From Apteryx mantelli (taxonomy: Eukaryota; Chordata; Aves; Apterygiformes; Apterygidae): a DNA stretch of 64,000 nt. A program made the translations under genes and the position numbers. The stretch lies in assembly GCF_036417845.1 (NCBI RefSeq), contig NC_089984.1, positions 30,601,447 through 30,665,446 of the forward strand. Direction: 5' to 3'. The notes under the pieces are model-generated. The model saw only the letters and a program-made list of their open reading frames with translations, was not told where the DNA came from and ran no database searches. This document shows positions 11,101 to 22,134 of the stretch, one piece after another. The first letter of the stretch is position 1. Every line of letters begins with the position of its first letter.

Positions 11101-13340
11101 AATTTCAGGGCCCCGAAGCAGCACCTTCAGCGTAGGCTGCTCAGTGCCGCGATACTGCCTTGGTGTTTGCCTCCCCTTTCCTCGCTTGCTCTTTCCGCCT
11201 GGTCTCCGGCATTCGCTGGCAAGAACTACCCTTGCTCATTAGGAGTAAATCATCTCTGTGCGGCTTAAGTTGATCTGGGGGGAAACCAAGCCAGCAAGCA
11301 GTGGCCACAAAGCAACCACAAACTGGCCTCCCTGATGCTAGTCGCAGGCAGCGCCCTGAGCTGACTCCGCCGCGCTGTTTGCTGGCTTTGGGCTGCTGCT
11401 TACTGACCTGCGCAGCTGAGCAGAACAGTTAGCCATATAAGTCCAAGGCATTGGTTTTATTTTGGATTATTTCAGGTTATCAAACTCCCAATCTCTGCAT
11501 CTGGCATAACTGTTGTTTTATTGCCTGTGACCTCTTTTAGCTGCAAGTACGCTCTGGACAGAGATAACCGTTTCAAACCCAGCTATTGCTCTTGATTTGC
11601 TTCCCAAACTCAGGCTGGATTCCACCCTAAAGGATTTTGACTACTGCAAAGATAGAGAAGGTGAGGGTAAGAACTGCAAAAATTATATAAAGACAAGACC
11701 CTTGTCTTTGCAGTAAGAGCCTAGGGCTTTAACCTGTTCAATCTGTGGAAAAGAAGGTCGAATGATGGAACCACAACTTATAAATATCTACTTTGGCTGC
11801 TGGTTCAAACAGAAAAATATATAATGAGCTCCACTGACCTGGAACTTGCAACTCAGAGAATTCAGACTGGAAGTGAGTTTCAAGTTTTTAACAGAGAGAC
11901 ATTTAAAATTTGCAAAAATTAACCTAATAGTGTGGTAGCTTCTCCTTTACTTGCAGTCTTAAAAGTAAAAGGGAATTTGTTTTCTAAATGTACTAGAGAC
12001 ATTGAAAATCTCAGCAATAATTTTTAGGCAGAGAAAAAAATTGCCTTTGAATTCAGTAGACATAACTGATGCAGAGGCATATGGAAGAGATGATAATGTC
12101 AGAAATAAGTTCATCGGTAAATGAGAGCAGAAAATCTAAATCTATTCGTGAAATGAGTAATGATGGGTGATGCTCAGTTACTAGGCTATAATGCCGCCTG
12201 CAGGATTTTAGTGTCAGCATGAACAATGCGAGTTGTGCAGTTAGAACTGAGTATTTATTCATACTGAAAGGGAATGTTTAGTCCTTATGTTCACATTTAT
12301 CAGAACCCAGTGACAGTATCTGATTTCATATTGTGATCCGTTGTGCGGACGAGAAATTTTGAAAAAAGAACAGATCTGTCAGCGAGATTATTCAAATAAG
12401 CCCTTTTGGGGACTTGTGCTCTCCTCTGTTCCTCCCTGCTGTAGTTGTGCATTTCAAGATTACAGTTTTGAAATGCATACTAGCTGTCAAACCAGAATTA
12501 AGGCTGACATTTGCCTGTGGGGGCCAGTCTTCAACACTGGGACAGGATCGTACCCCTGCAAACAGAGGGAGTTGTACCTGCTTTGCTCAGTTCAGCAGTG
12601 CCTGATATTCTCCTGGTGAAAAGTGCTTCCCATCATGAACGCACTCCAAACTGTCTTTGGGAATCAAAGGGGCTTTATGTTACCAAACTTGACATTTCTG
12701 TGTTTCTGGCTCACTACCACCATTTGAGTCAAAGCACAAGAAAGAGAAACTGTGACACTGGAGACACCTATCAGGCTGCACGTCCAATGCCACCCGTGCG
12801 ATGCTGTGGACCGGGTCGAGAAGGTGACTGCTGCTACATCTAGGTCACCCCTTTCTGCTCCAGCCCAGGCCAGTGCGACCTGCCGGGGAATCCCCACCAA
12901 GGCCAGGAGGGAATTAATGAGCAGCCCGGTCGGCCCCCTCCGGGACCTCCGGAGGTGGCGCTTAGCGCCAGGAATGCACAGGGGTGGCCAGCTGGGATGG
13001 GAGCTGCCAGGTGAGGAGGTGCCAGCAGCCACCCGAGTGAGGAACGTGCTGGGGGAGGATCTGGACACAAAAAGTCGTTGAAACATTGTTAGCCCTCAAG
13101 TGCAATATGCTTGGGAAGTGCAACCATAAAAGAAGTCCATCTGTGGGCAAAACAACATGTAGGATCAAGACACGCTTAATACTTTGAAACTGCTGCCCTG
13201 TGACAGTTGACTGTTGAGGGGTGTACCAAAGCTTTTGGGTGCCTTTTCTTTGAGTATCTAAGCCACCGTTTTAGAAACACGGTGTCAGGCACGTTTAGAG
13301 GTACAGACTAGCAGCCCTTAACACACCTCCTCTTTCTGCG
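5105..13340. other. Intergenic DNA, no gene seen
   Basis: About 8 kb with no supportable exon. A GC-rich patch lies at about 7530-7700, and short A/T runs and a small CA-rich tract occur near 9001-9018. The 7880-8050 stretch is AT-rich and unique and could be conserved regulatory DNA, but nothing in one sequence proves it. Confidence 0.5.
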
Positions 13341-13344
13341 ACTG

Positions 13345-13390
13345 ACTGCATTTATTAAATGCTTGCTTTGTGCAATATTCCCCGAGGAGG
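13345..13390 (-). repeat. MIR 3'-end-like remnant
   Basis: GCATTTATTAAATGC followed by TTGCTTTGTGC resembles the reverse complement of the MIR tail (GCACATAGTAAGCGCTCAATAAATGTT). The perfect 7-bp inverted repeat at 13348-13362 is explained by this match. Confidence 0.4.
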
Positions 13391-16300
13391 CTGGCTTCTC
13401 AGCATGACGTAAAGTTGGCTTGCGATGACCCAATTAGAAATCTGGGCACCTCCACTGTTAATTTCAGCAACTCTAATTAAAAACAAATATTTGGATGGAG
13501 GAATAGGAATGGGATATGTGGTTGGCACTGGCCAACCATCTGCCACCGAAGTCTTGATTCGTTCATTGTTCCTGCCTTAATAGAAACCCATTTAGATTTA
13601 TAAAGAATGTAGAATCCCCTTTAAAAGGGAAATATCACTCAAACTGTCATGTTCTGCCACAATGATCTGTCTGCCTTTTCAGCAGAAATATTCACCATCT
13701 TGACTCAGATGTCAAAGTGACACTGAAGGGAAGCTCCGTTATCCACGGAAATGTTTCGATGAAGAAATTAACCAAAAGTTAAGTGAATGGGAACCAAAAA
13801 ACCCCATGAAGCTCATAAATCTATGGAGCTGGTAAAGCACCTTAAGGTGCTAGGGAGGAATCTGTGGTTCGCATTGCTGGAAGTAGGGGTTCAGTCTGGC
13901 TAACAGGCAGTGAAACTCCCAAAGGAAGATCAAAAGCTTGCTTACTAGCTGTGCTAAAATCCTGTTAGATTTCTCCTGAAGATCAAAGGACCTTTTAAAG
14001 AGGGAGGAGTTGATTCCCCTGGAAATATCCTCTGCTCAGTATTGGCTTTTCATGTAAGCCCCAGCATCATGGTAAGATCTGGGCCTTTGGGATATGGCAC
14101 AAGCATGCTGCAGTATCAGCATTTGCTGCTTCTTGGAGCTTTCCGACGTACAAGGAAGCAGCCTTGGGGTTGCTCTAACATACGCTGGGGCTCAGCAGGC
14201 CCTGCAAAGTTCCCCAGTATGAGGAGCACAGTGAGCTTGAATTAAAAAGGACTTAAACACTCCTTACTTAAGTATAGCAAAGAGTTTATCTCAGATTTGC
14301 ATGTCAAAGCCTGAAAAATGTAACCCATGTGTGTGGGAGAAATTCACGTTTTCTAACTATCCTCCTTGTTCTCCCTTGTTATTATTAACTTTCTGTGCAG
14401 TTCATAACAAATGCAAAAACAATGCTTTGCAAAATGGTTGTTAAAAAATGTAAAAGATCATCAGCCTCTGCTTGTCAGCACAGCGATCAGACCGTTACTA
14501 TTACTTCTGTCCCATCAACAGACTGATGTTGTTCATGAAATGGAACTTCATTTGCCCAAAGAAAGGGATCAGCTGAGATGTCTCTTGTAGCTGTTTACTA
14601 GATATGGCTAACACAGCCGCTAAACTCTAGAAAACCGACCAGCCTGTCTCATGCAAATTCAGTATTCGTTGTCCTTGGCAAGGTGCAGGATCCCTGGTGC
14701 AATGGGTGAGAGCTCAGACTTGTTAGGCTCTTGCATTTAAACAGTATTTTACCTCCATGGCATAAGATTTAAATTGAGATCTTAAAGCTATGAGTAAGCA
14801 GCCGCTTTAAGAAGATATTCCCCGGGGTGAAGAAGGAGGCAGAGCGTTGTTCCACCTCTTCGTGCCTCTCTCCCTCTTCTGCAAGTTCTCCCACTCTAGC
14901 AGACATGTGAAATATAATGTTGACTTTGAACCGGTGGGGATGACAGCCAAGCAGGGCTAGGACATGCTTCGTCAGGGCTTGCAGGGCAAGAAACCATACG
15001 AATGGCATTCTATGGGGTGCAGAGTCTGAAACAGCCCAAGATTGAGGATATAGGAGAGGGCTGGATGGAGTATGCATACAAATTTGGGCTAATTTCTACA
15101 GAAAAGGAGAAGGGCGCACAGTGAAAGGTTGATGGACACTGGCATCCACGGCTAAAGGCAGGAGTCAGCCTTGTGGTTCTGGAGGATGAAGCTGGGACTC
15201 TGAAAAGCCTTGAAAAGCAGATCTTGATGCCATCAGGAAAAGGAGCCTGAGGGGCTGCACAAAGCAGTGGAAACATGGCTGAAGCATCAATCCAGGCGAA
15301 CGATTTTTCTCGCAGCCTCCAGGATGGATGTCTGTGTGTATATGCGGCACCAAAGTGTCATATAAGTGGTACGTGTGGTTCTGCATCCTGCCTTCAAGGT
15401 CGGGCAGCAGCTTCTGCTCTTGTGCAGGTCCTGTGGTGATGAATGGGAGAACTGCTAATGTAAAGGTCAGAAAATAAACAGAATTGATCTAAAGCATCAA
15501 GCTGGCTGTACAAAGCATGTTTTCCAAGTCTGTGCACAGTGGAGCCAGTGTCTCATAAAAGATGGAAACTTCTTTGCTATCCCACTTATACAAAACAAGT
15601 ATCTACATTTCTTACAACAGAGGTGACCTAGGATTTAGCTTTTTTGGGGAAGGAGCACTGAATTAGAAGATCACCTGTCATGATGACCTTTTGTTGACTG
15701 CTGGCTGAAGCTGAGCATTTTAGAAATGTTGATTTCTTTCGTCTTCAGATCTGTTCCCCCTCTTCACATTAAGCCGATATTTGTAGACATATCTTCTAAG
15801 ACTCAGTTCTGAGAAGTGCTGGATGCTGATGTGGTATCTGACAGGGAAATCTGTAGGCAAGAAGGTATTCACCTGTGACTGAGAGCAGCCTCTTGTCATT
15901 CTGTCTTATCTTAATTCATAATGCTGGAATTGCTCCTGTCCCATCTTACTCTGACATCCAATCCTGCACAAATTTCAAAGGTGACAGCAACAGGAGGAAA
16001 CTTTCCTGACATAAAGGCTGCAGTGCATTTTGTTTTAGGGTGATGCGTGCCTTGATCTGGCAATGAGCAGAGTCCTGGTTTCAGTGCAGGGAGATTTGCA
16101 GCCTAGGGCAGTAAATGCAGCAAGAAAAGCATCAAAGTATGTTTACTGCATGAAGCAAGATGATGAATGGCTTACCCAGCGTCTACAGTTATACAACTCC
16201 AGGAAAACTAGTGAAATGCTTTTTTTCCAAGTAAAGTCAACCATTGTCAAAAGACGAACAAAGTATACCTAGGTATCAAACCTCAATATTCATGATACTC

Positions 16301-16620
16301 TCTTTTTGGGCAAAGAGAAAAAGGGAGCAATGGTATGAATTCTGGACCACATCAAGCATGTCAGTCTCCAGTTATCATTCAGGCAATTTAAAAGAAAAAA
16401 TGTGGAGATTAGCTCAGCAATTAGGTGCACTGAATATCTCCCAAATGATCTTTTTCTCCCTGTGGCGTGCAGATCTGTACATTTCATGGCTGTGTGTGGC
16501 TTTTTCTCCCACTTCTGTGGAAATTCTGATTCCAGGCATTTAATTAGGGCCAATTAAGCAGCAGCTGATTTTTTCTGTAGATTCTTCTCTGTATATAAGG
16601 GAAGGAATTTAATTAAGGGG
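13390..16620. other. Intergenic DNA, no gene seen
   Basis: Unique, moderately AT-rich sequence. None of its open frames resembles a known protein, and I see no further repeat family that I can name. Confidence 0.5.
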
Positions 16621-16629
16621 TGTGTGAAA

Positions 16630-16830
16630 TCAGCAGAGCCCAGTGGAACAAGCCCTGGTCTGGAAGGGAGGTATAGCTTATCTCCAGCCACGGCCCCCAT
16701 TGCCACATCTGCCAAGTCAGTTGAGCAGCTTGTTGCCTCAGCTTCTCTATCTCCAAAATGAGGAAAACATTCATTCCTTTGGATTGTTGTTGGGAGCAAT
16801 ATTTCCAGTGCGCGTGAAAGGTGGTCAGGC
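16630..16830 (+). repeat. MIR SINE remnant, near full core
   Basis: The order CAGTGGAACAAGCCCTGG, then CAAGTCAGTTGAGCAGC, TTGCCTCAGCTTCTC and CTCCAAAATGAGGAAAAC follows the MIR consensus from the 5' region through the CORE and 3' part (CAGTGGTTAAGAGC, CAAGTCACTTAACC, GTGCCTCAGTTTCC, CTGTAAAATGGGGA). It is one of the clearest old SINE copies in the window. Confidence 0.65.
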
Positions 16831-16839
16831 CATTATAGG

Positions 16840-19325
16840 TCCAACTTTTTAGCACTTCCCTTGTATAGGTACATGTGTGCTAGTGAGTGGTCTGGGCTCC
16901 TGGATCCCATGCACTTCTAAGCCAACAGGACCTGGGCAGAGTCCACTCACTGCTCCTAAATTTTATTCTGTGATGCTCATTCCCTGGGTCAGGTCTCCTA
17001 CCCTGAGCATCCTCTTGGGGCATAAACTCTGATACGTGTCTGCCCAAGTCCTTGGCAATGATGGCTCAGGCTTCCCGAGCACTTTTGTTCTTATTATTCC
17101 TCATAATTACGCCTTGTTTGTGCTCGCTTGGTTTCTTGTGTAATTCACTGAGGAATGCTGTACCTAGAAGGCACAAACATAGGCTTTGCAAAGGGAATTT
17201 TAAACTATGCTTGCTTCATTGCTGCATAACACTTGGGAGTTAGAGATCTCTGCAAAATATTCAGAGTCTTTAGACAGAAATGCTCTCATCTGATCTGGCC
17301 CCCTTCATAGTTTGAGAGCATGCCCCAGCGTACCCAATCCGGCAGTCTGTCCCGTCATCCTTCTCTAGTGAGATCTTCTTGCATGTGACAGTAGCTGTTT
17401 CCCTCAGGCCGTCTCAGAAATCCTCCCCCACACCCAGTCTCTCTCCTCTTTGACACAAGCCTGAGCTGAAAAACTGGAGCCCATCCATACGTCCAGCTTT
17501 TGGGCAGAGAGTTCATGGATGTCCTCGTGGCTTGAGGCACCAGACGTTGTTCCATCAGCCAGCCGTGACTGCGTGCCGACTTTCTCCTCGTGCTCGTTCA
17601 TAGTGATAATGGGGATGTTTGCACCTTTCCCGCTGCTGATGCTTATTTGGAATAAAGTGCAGTGGACTGATTGCGTCGTCTGGATTGACTCTTCAGCACA
17701 AGTTACAAAAAGGTGTCCAGCTGCCCCCACGCAAATACGGAAGGTGGAGGGGAATTATAATTCAGGATAAGCATAGCTCGCTCTACCACGCAGCAGCCTC
17801 TCTCCACCAGATGCCCACTACCTGACAGGACTGGTACCGAGAAATTGCATGTTCCTAATTAGCCAATTCAAACGGTATCACTTATACTAAGAAACACTGA
17901 ATTTCCTGAATTACTGGCATGAAAGTCCTGCAGATCTGGCAAGCTGTTTCAATACTCCCTGTTGCTCAAGCACAAGATAAAGGCAGTAAAGCAGAATCAG
18001 TAGGATCCTGTTTGGTCTATCAAGGGCCTCTGTGATCACAGAGCATATTTCTCACCTTGCTCAACATTTTCTGTGCAAAGAGCTGACATAAGTTGGCAAG
18101 AACAGCAAAAAACCCCTCCTCTTCATTCCTTATCCAACCACTGCCATGAGCAATTTCAAAGACTCTTTTATAAAGTGAACCAAGATACGATCACAGCAAA
18201 ACCCTGATGCTCTTTGCATTCCTCCCCACAGTGCTGACAGCAGTGTGGGGCAAAGCGAAGCTCATCTCTCACAGAAGCTGAACATGTTGCTAAGGCAGAT
18301 CCATACAGCTTCCTATTTTTACTGATATAACTGTGCTTTACCTTGGATCTCCAAAGCAAAAAGGGACCTGGTTGAGGACATAATCTATCAGTCACGTGTG
18401 GTATAACTTAATATTCACACTATCAGCTGGTACAAAGATTAAACTTTTTGGTGCCTGATATCTTAAACTTGGATTGAATTTGAAGTGGAAGGCCCTCGGT
18501 ACCTTCTGGGGGTGGGCCCACCAGGCAGTGGTATAGCATGCAGAAAGCACAGCTAGCAGCGTTCATAATGCATGTGTGAGTGCCTGTAATTTAATGGACA
18601 ACTGCACAGAAATGTTCCCTGTGCTATTATATGGATTTCCCCCATGCCTCCAGTCCAAAATTCTGGCACCTTTCCTTTTTCATGACCTCATTTATCCAAT
18701 GAAAAGGAGCATCTTTCCACTGCTATTTGCCTTATGATAACACCCCCTTCCACCACATAAACACAAAGCTTCCCAGAAATAGGAAAAGGATCAGTCCTTA
18801 CTCAAGACATCTTATAATTCAAGGACAGACACAGACAGAGATTAGACAAAAGGAAACAAGAAAAAAAACAGGGATTTTCTTGTTAGTTGCTGACAATTAG
18901 ATTCGGCAGGAGGGAAAGTATTGTATGATGAGGTATCTGCAGCAGTCAGGAGCTGAAGGCCACCCAAGGGCCATTCCAGTTCTCTGTTCCTTTGTGAGCT
19001 CACTGTAATGAGCTGGCTGGAAATAAAATGTTTGTAAAGGATATAAACAAAGATGTGACTCAGTCTTAATCTCTGTCCCACCTCTGCCCATGAGCTTCCT
19101 GCCTGCAGAGGCAGCTGGCTCACTCAATATGGGGCCGGGGCAGGACCCGATACATGGGCAGCGTTCAGCACCGAGGTGCTCATGGCTGAGCAGGACCTCA
19201 AGTCCTGAGCTCTCGGGGTAGCCCTCTGGCCTGCCTAGCCATCCCTTTTAGCTTGTTAGAAAATGAGAAAGCATGTACAAACGCGATGCACCTCTTATAC
19301 ATGCTGGCTCACATCCATATCCAAG
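16840..19325. other. Intergenic DNA, no gene seen
   Basis: No exon, RNA gene or named repeat is recognisable. The sequence is unique with ordinary base composition. Confidence 0.5.
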
Positions 19326-19327
19326 AG

Positions 19328-19430
19328 TGAGTAGGACCATTATGATTCCTCAGCCTAACCTCCTGCATCACATGGACCACCAAAAAATCCTCATCCTGAT
19401 TTCAGCATGAGATTTCGGTCATAGGTTTTG
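19328..19430. repeat. Ancient amniote interspersed repeat remnant
   Basis: GTAGGACCATTATGATTCCT followed by CCTAACCTCCTGCATCACAT resembles a common old element of turtle, crocodile and bird genomes. I recall its signature as GGACCATTATGATCATCTAG then CTGACCTCCTGCATAACAC. I cannot name the family with certainty. A weaker second copy may lie at 22708-22775. Confidence 0.4.
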
Positions 19431-19439
19431 AAAGTTTTT

Positions 19440-20950
19440 TGTTAAGTCTTATTATTTAAGCTCAGAAGGGCTTCCCCTTCTATTTACTTGACCAGTTTCA
19501 GAGAACAGTGGGCCTTTTAGACCTCTGGCTGGCAAAAGTGTGGCAAAAACATGATGAAAATATTCATGTATGTGTTCTACCTGACCAGGAAAGGATTTTC
19601 TTAAGTTTACTAGGAAGAGAGAGGGGCGGGAGTGGAAGGTGAGTGGATGGATGGACAATATTACCTTTCGAAAAGAAGCTGTACGTTAAGAATTTCATTC
19701 AATAGGAAGAAGGGATCAGACCTTTTGCAGCCTCCATGTAGTCGAACTGAAACTGTTCTGAGCCTTCTGAAACTCAAGGTGAAGCTTGCAGGTTTGAATG
19801 AACAACACGCTGTGACACAGTTGTTGCAGTGGCAGGGGAGATAGTCATTGACCCCAAAGGTCCCTTCCAGTCCCAGATTCGTGTGCTCTAAGCTTGGTCA
19901 CTGTAATGACAGTGGCAACCTGCTGGCCTTGCGTGCCATTCCCCTGACAAGGAAGAGAGACCTCCAGAACCTACAACTCCTCTTAAAAAAAAAAAAAGTA
20001 AATATGTAGTATATCTGATTTATTTTAATGAGGTACCTCCTGAACTCCTCCAGGTCTCAGGCCATGGTCATGACAGCAAAAATCCCTGGATGACTTTGGT
20101 GCTGTTGGGGTAAGGACAAGGGGAAGCTCGCCACCTCGGTCAGTCCCCACTGCCTTCATGGAGCTAATTTGGTGACCCAGGTGGATCCACAGCAGGCACG
20201 GGAGAGAAGGGCCCTGTGCTTGATGGACAAGTGTGGTGTTAACACCTGGCCTCCTCTTATGGTGGGCACGTGCGAGCAGGTTTCACACCTGCAGGACGGG
20301 CGCGAGTGAAGAGGCAGCCCTGCAGAAGCTCGTCCCCACCACGCAGCAGGCTCCAAAAGCAAAGGGCGTCCAGCCGGTTTGTGTGTGATGTGTTTATATT
20401 GCAATAGCTTTCGGAAGCCGGACATGCAGCCAGTGCCCCTGCGCTAGCTGCTTTACGAATACAAGCAGTAACAGCTTCCGAGCTTTTCGCAGGAGACCTG
20501 TGAAGCAATCCATGAGGTGCAGCCCCATTTCCACCCTATCCCACTCCCCTGAGCTTATCTGGAGCTCCTCACTGTTTTGGGGTAAGAAGGCAGCATGGGC
20601 AGGCACCTGCCTTGCAAGGGTAGCTCCAGGGCCTGCCCACCTCTGAGATGCTTGTGCCTTCCTCTCCACCAGCCAGGAGCACTGGAGAAGAAGCTGCTTC
20701 TCCATCTGCTTCACCTTCCCTTGGGTGGCAACCACGGCACCACTCCAACATGAAAGTCCTAAGTGTTGTTGGATGGCCACCTCTTGGGGCGGCGTGGCCC
20801 GCTCTAGGTCAGGAGCAAGGCTTTGGTGGAAATCAGCTGGAGAACAGAGGAAAGACGGTAACCCCGTCCCCAGGGCCTGGCCTGCTTGTTCCTCGGGGAC
20901 GCCGTGCTTTCAGCAGGCCTTTGGTGCTTTGAGGCACTGCGCTCCCGAAA
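19440..20950. other. Intergenic DNA upstream of NEURL1
   Basis: Apart from the A13 run, this holds unique sequence that becomes GC-richer towards the NEURL1 island. No exon is supported. Confidence 0.5.
19985..19997. repeat. A13 homopolymer
   Basis: A run of 13 adenines in intergenic DNA. It has no flanking retroelement that I can recognise. Confidence 0.9.
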
Positions 20951-20992
20951 TCCACTCGGATGGTGATTATTGTGGGTAGTTCACGTATAAGC

Positions 20993-21000
20993 ATGCAAAT
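20993..21000 (+). promoter_or_regulatory. Octamer motif ATGCAAAT
   Basis: A perfect POU-family octamer about 800 nt upstream of the NEURL1 start codon, at the edge of the CpG island. POU factors are common in neurons, which fits NEURL1 expression, but an 8-mer match alone is weak evidence. Confidence 0.3.
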
Positions 21001-21056
21001 ACGAGAGCTGCTGAGCGGGGTTTATTGCCACATACATCTCCTTGGGTGGCTGTTCC

Positions 21057-21069
21057 TGCGTGACGCAGC
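21057..21069 (+). promoter_or_regulatory. Putative antioxidant-response/MAF-type element
   Basis: GTGACGCAGC at 21060-21069 fits the RTGACNNNGC core bound by NRF/small-MAF dimers. It overlaps TGCGT-G-ACGCA (21057-21067), which is palindromic around its centre base. It lies about 740 nt upstream of the NEURL1 start codon. Confidence 0.3.
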
Positions 21070-21372
21070 TCCTTGGTGGGGCCAGCTACGAATTTCCACA
21101 GCGGGAGAGCGCCGAGCGCCCGGGGAGCATCGCGGAGGAGTGCGCTGCCCACCGGGGAGCCCCAACGGCTCCGCGTGCGCCGCGGGGGGCTCGGCGGGGA
21201 GGGGGGCGACCCCACGGCCGCCCCTCGCGCTCCGCCGTGCCGGACGCCCTTCTTCCGATTCAACGGCACGCGGGAGCCCCGCAGCCCCCTTCCCCCTGCG
21301 CCCTTCCCGCTGCCTCCCGGCACCCGGCGAGAGGGACCCACCGGTCGCGGCACCTGCCGCGCGCGTGGGCGG

Positions 21373-21423
21373 GGCGGCGGCGGCGGCACATCTGGGCGGC
21401 GGCGGCGGCACATCTGGGCGGCG
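21373..21423. repeat. 22-nt tandem duplication carrying E-boxes
   Basis: Two perfect copies of a 22-nt unit (21373-21394 and 21395-21416), with 7 nt of a third. Each full copy is a GGC-triplet run ending in CACATCTG, so CATCTG E-boxes lie at 21389-21394 and 21411-21416, two DNA turns apart. Confidence 0.85.
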
Positions 21424-21549
21424 CGGCGCGGCTCGGCGCGCCCCGGGCGACCCCGCGTGAGCAGACAGCGGTCTCCATAGCGACGGGCGGCGCGGGGGGG
21501 GGAGGGGACCGGGGCCGCCGCCGCCGCCGCGCCCGCCCCTCCCGCCGCG

Positions 21550-21605
21550 CCGAGCCGAGCCGAGCCGAGCCGAGCCGGGCCGAGCGGAGCGGAGCGGAGC
21601 GGAGC
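21550..21605. repeat. GC-rich pentamer repeats, (CGAGC)n then (GGAGC)n
   Basis: Five or six CGAGC-type pentamers run into four or five GGAGC pentamers. They lie about 200 nt upstream of the NEURL1 start codon and are probably in or near the transcribed 5' leader. The low-complexity GC tract would be length-variable and hard to sequence. Confidence 0.8.
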
Positions 21606-21631
21606 AGCGGCAGCGCGGGGCAGCGCGGAGC

Positions 21632-21700
21632 ATGGGGGCCGCCCGGCGGCGCGGCGCAGCGGCGTCTCGGCGCCCCAGCGAGCGCGGGGGGCAGCGCTGA
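21632..21700 (+). other. Upstream ORF in the NEURL1 5' leader (22 codons)
   Basis: An ATG with a strong context (A at -3, G at +4) opens a 22-codon frame, mostly arginine, alanine and glycine, that ends in TGA at 21698-21700, about 100 nt before the NEURL1 start codon. If the leader begins upstream of 21632, this would act as a translated upstream ORF. The transcription start is not visible from sequence alone. Confidence 0.4.
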
Positions 21701-21802
21701 GCCCCCCCCCGCTCCCCGCTCCGCTCCGCGCCGCCGCAGCCCCCGGGGGGAGAGCGCGGCTCGGCCCCGTTCGGCTCGGCGCGGCGCGGCGCGGATGCCG
21801 CC

Positions 21803-21887
21803 ATGGGGAGCAGCTTCTCGAGCATCCCCGCGCTGCCCCGCGGCGGCCAGGGCCGCCTGCACCGCGCCCGCCACCACCACCTCAAAG
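21803..21887 (+). CDS. NEURL1: NEURL1 first coding exon (residues 1-28 plus 1 nt)
   Basis: N-terminus of Neuralized-like protein 1, a RING E3 ubiquitin ligase with two NHR domains. In the family it ubiquitinates Notch ligands such as Jagged1 and modulates CPEB3 in neurons. Seen: MGSSFSSIPALPRGGQGRLH, then RARHHHLK, aligning with mammalian MGNNFSSIPSLPRG...NLKD. The start is GCCGCCATGG, an optimal context. Gly2 with serines following is a good N-myristoylation signal, which would anchor the ligase at membranes. The exon ends AAAG|GTACGG in phase 1, so the next residue is expected to be Asp or Gly; known orthologues have Asp. NHR and RING domains are in exons right of the window. Identification rests on the short peptide plus conserved synteny with CALHM3. 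Confidence 0.9.
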
Positions 21888-22134
21888 GTACGGCGCGGCG
21901 CGGCGCGGCGGGGCGGGCACCCCACGCGGGACGCGGTCCCCACGGGCCCCCCACGGGGGGATGCGCCGCCGGCGCCCGCAGCACCCCCGCTCGCAGCCGG
22001 CTTGGGGGGGCGCGGGGGATGTTCGGGGGTACCGGGGCACCTCTTGGCCGAGCGCGCTTCGCCTCGCGGAGCGAGGTGGGGAGACCCCGTCCCTAAGCAA
22101 GGAGCGAGGGCAGCGGCTCTTTCCACGGCCGTTT

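Larger units (their letters stand above)
21095..22130. promoter_or_regulatory. NEURL1 CpG-island promoter
   Basis: Extremely CpG-dense sequence with GC boxes surrounds the short first coding exon and fades in the start of the intron. No TATA box is present, so dispersed initiation is expected. It contains a 22-nt tandem duplication with E-boxes (21373-21423), pentamer repeats (21550-21605) and two upstream ATGs. The borders are estimated by eye. Confidence 0.8.

Noticed and set aside
13348-13362. Perfect palindrome GCATTTA-T-TAAATGC as a regulatory site
   Set aside because: Explained by similarity to the MIR 3' end.
19164-19185. RE1/REST site (starts TTCAGCACC)
   Set aside because: The left half is perfect, but the right half does not match GGACAGCGCC at any accepted spacing.
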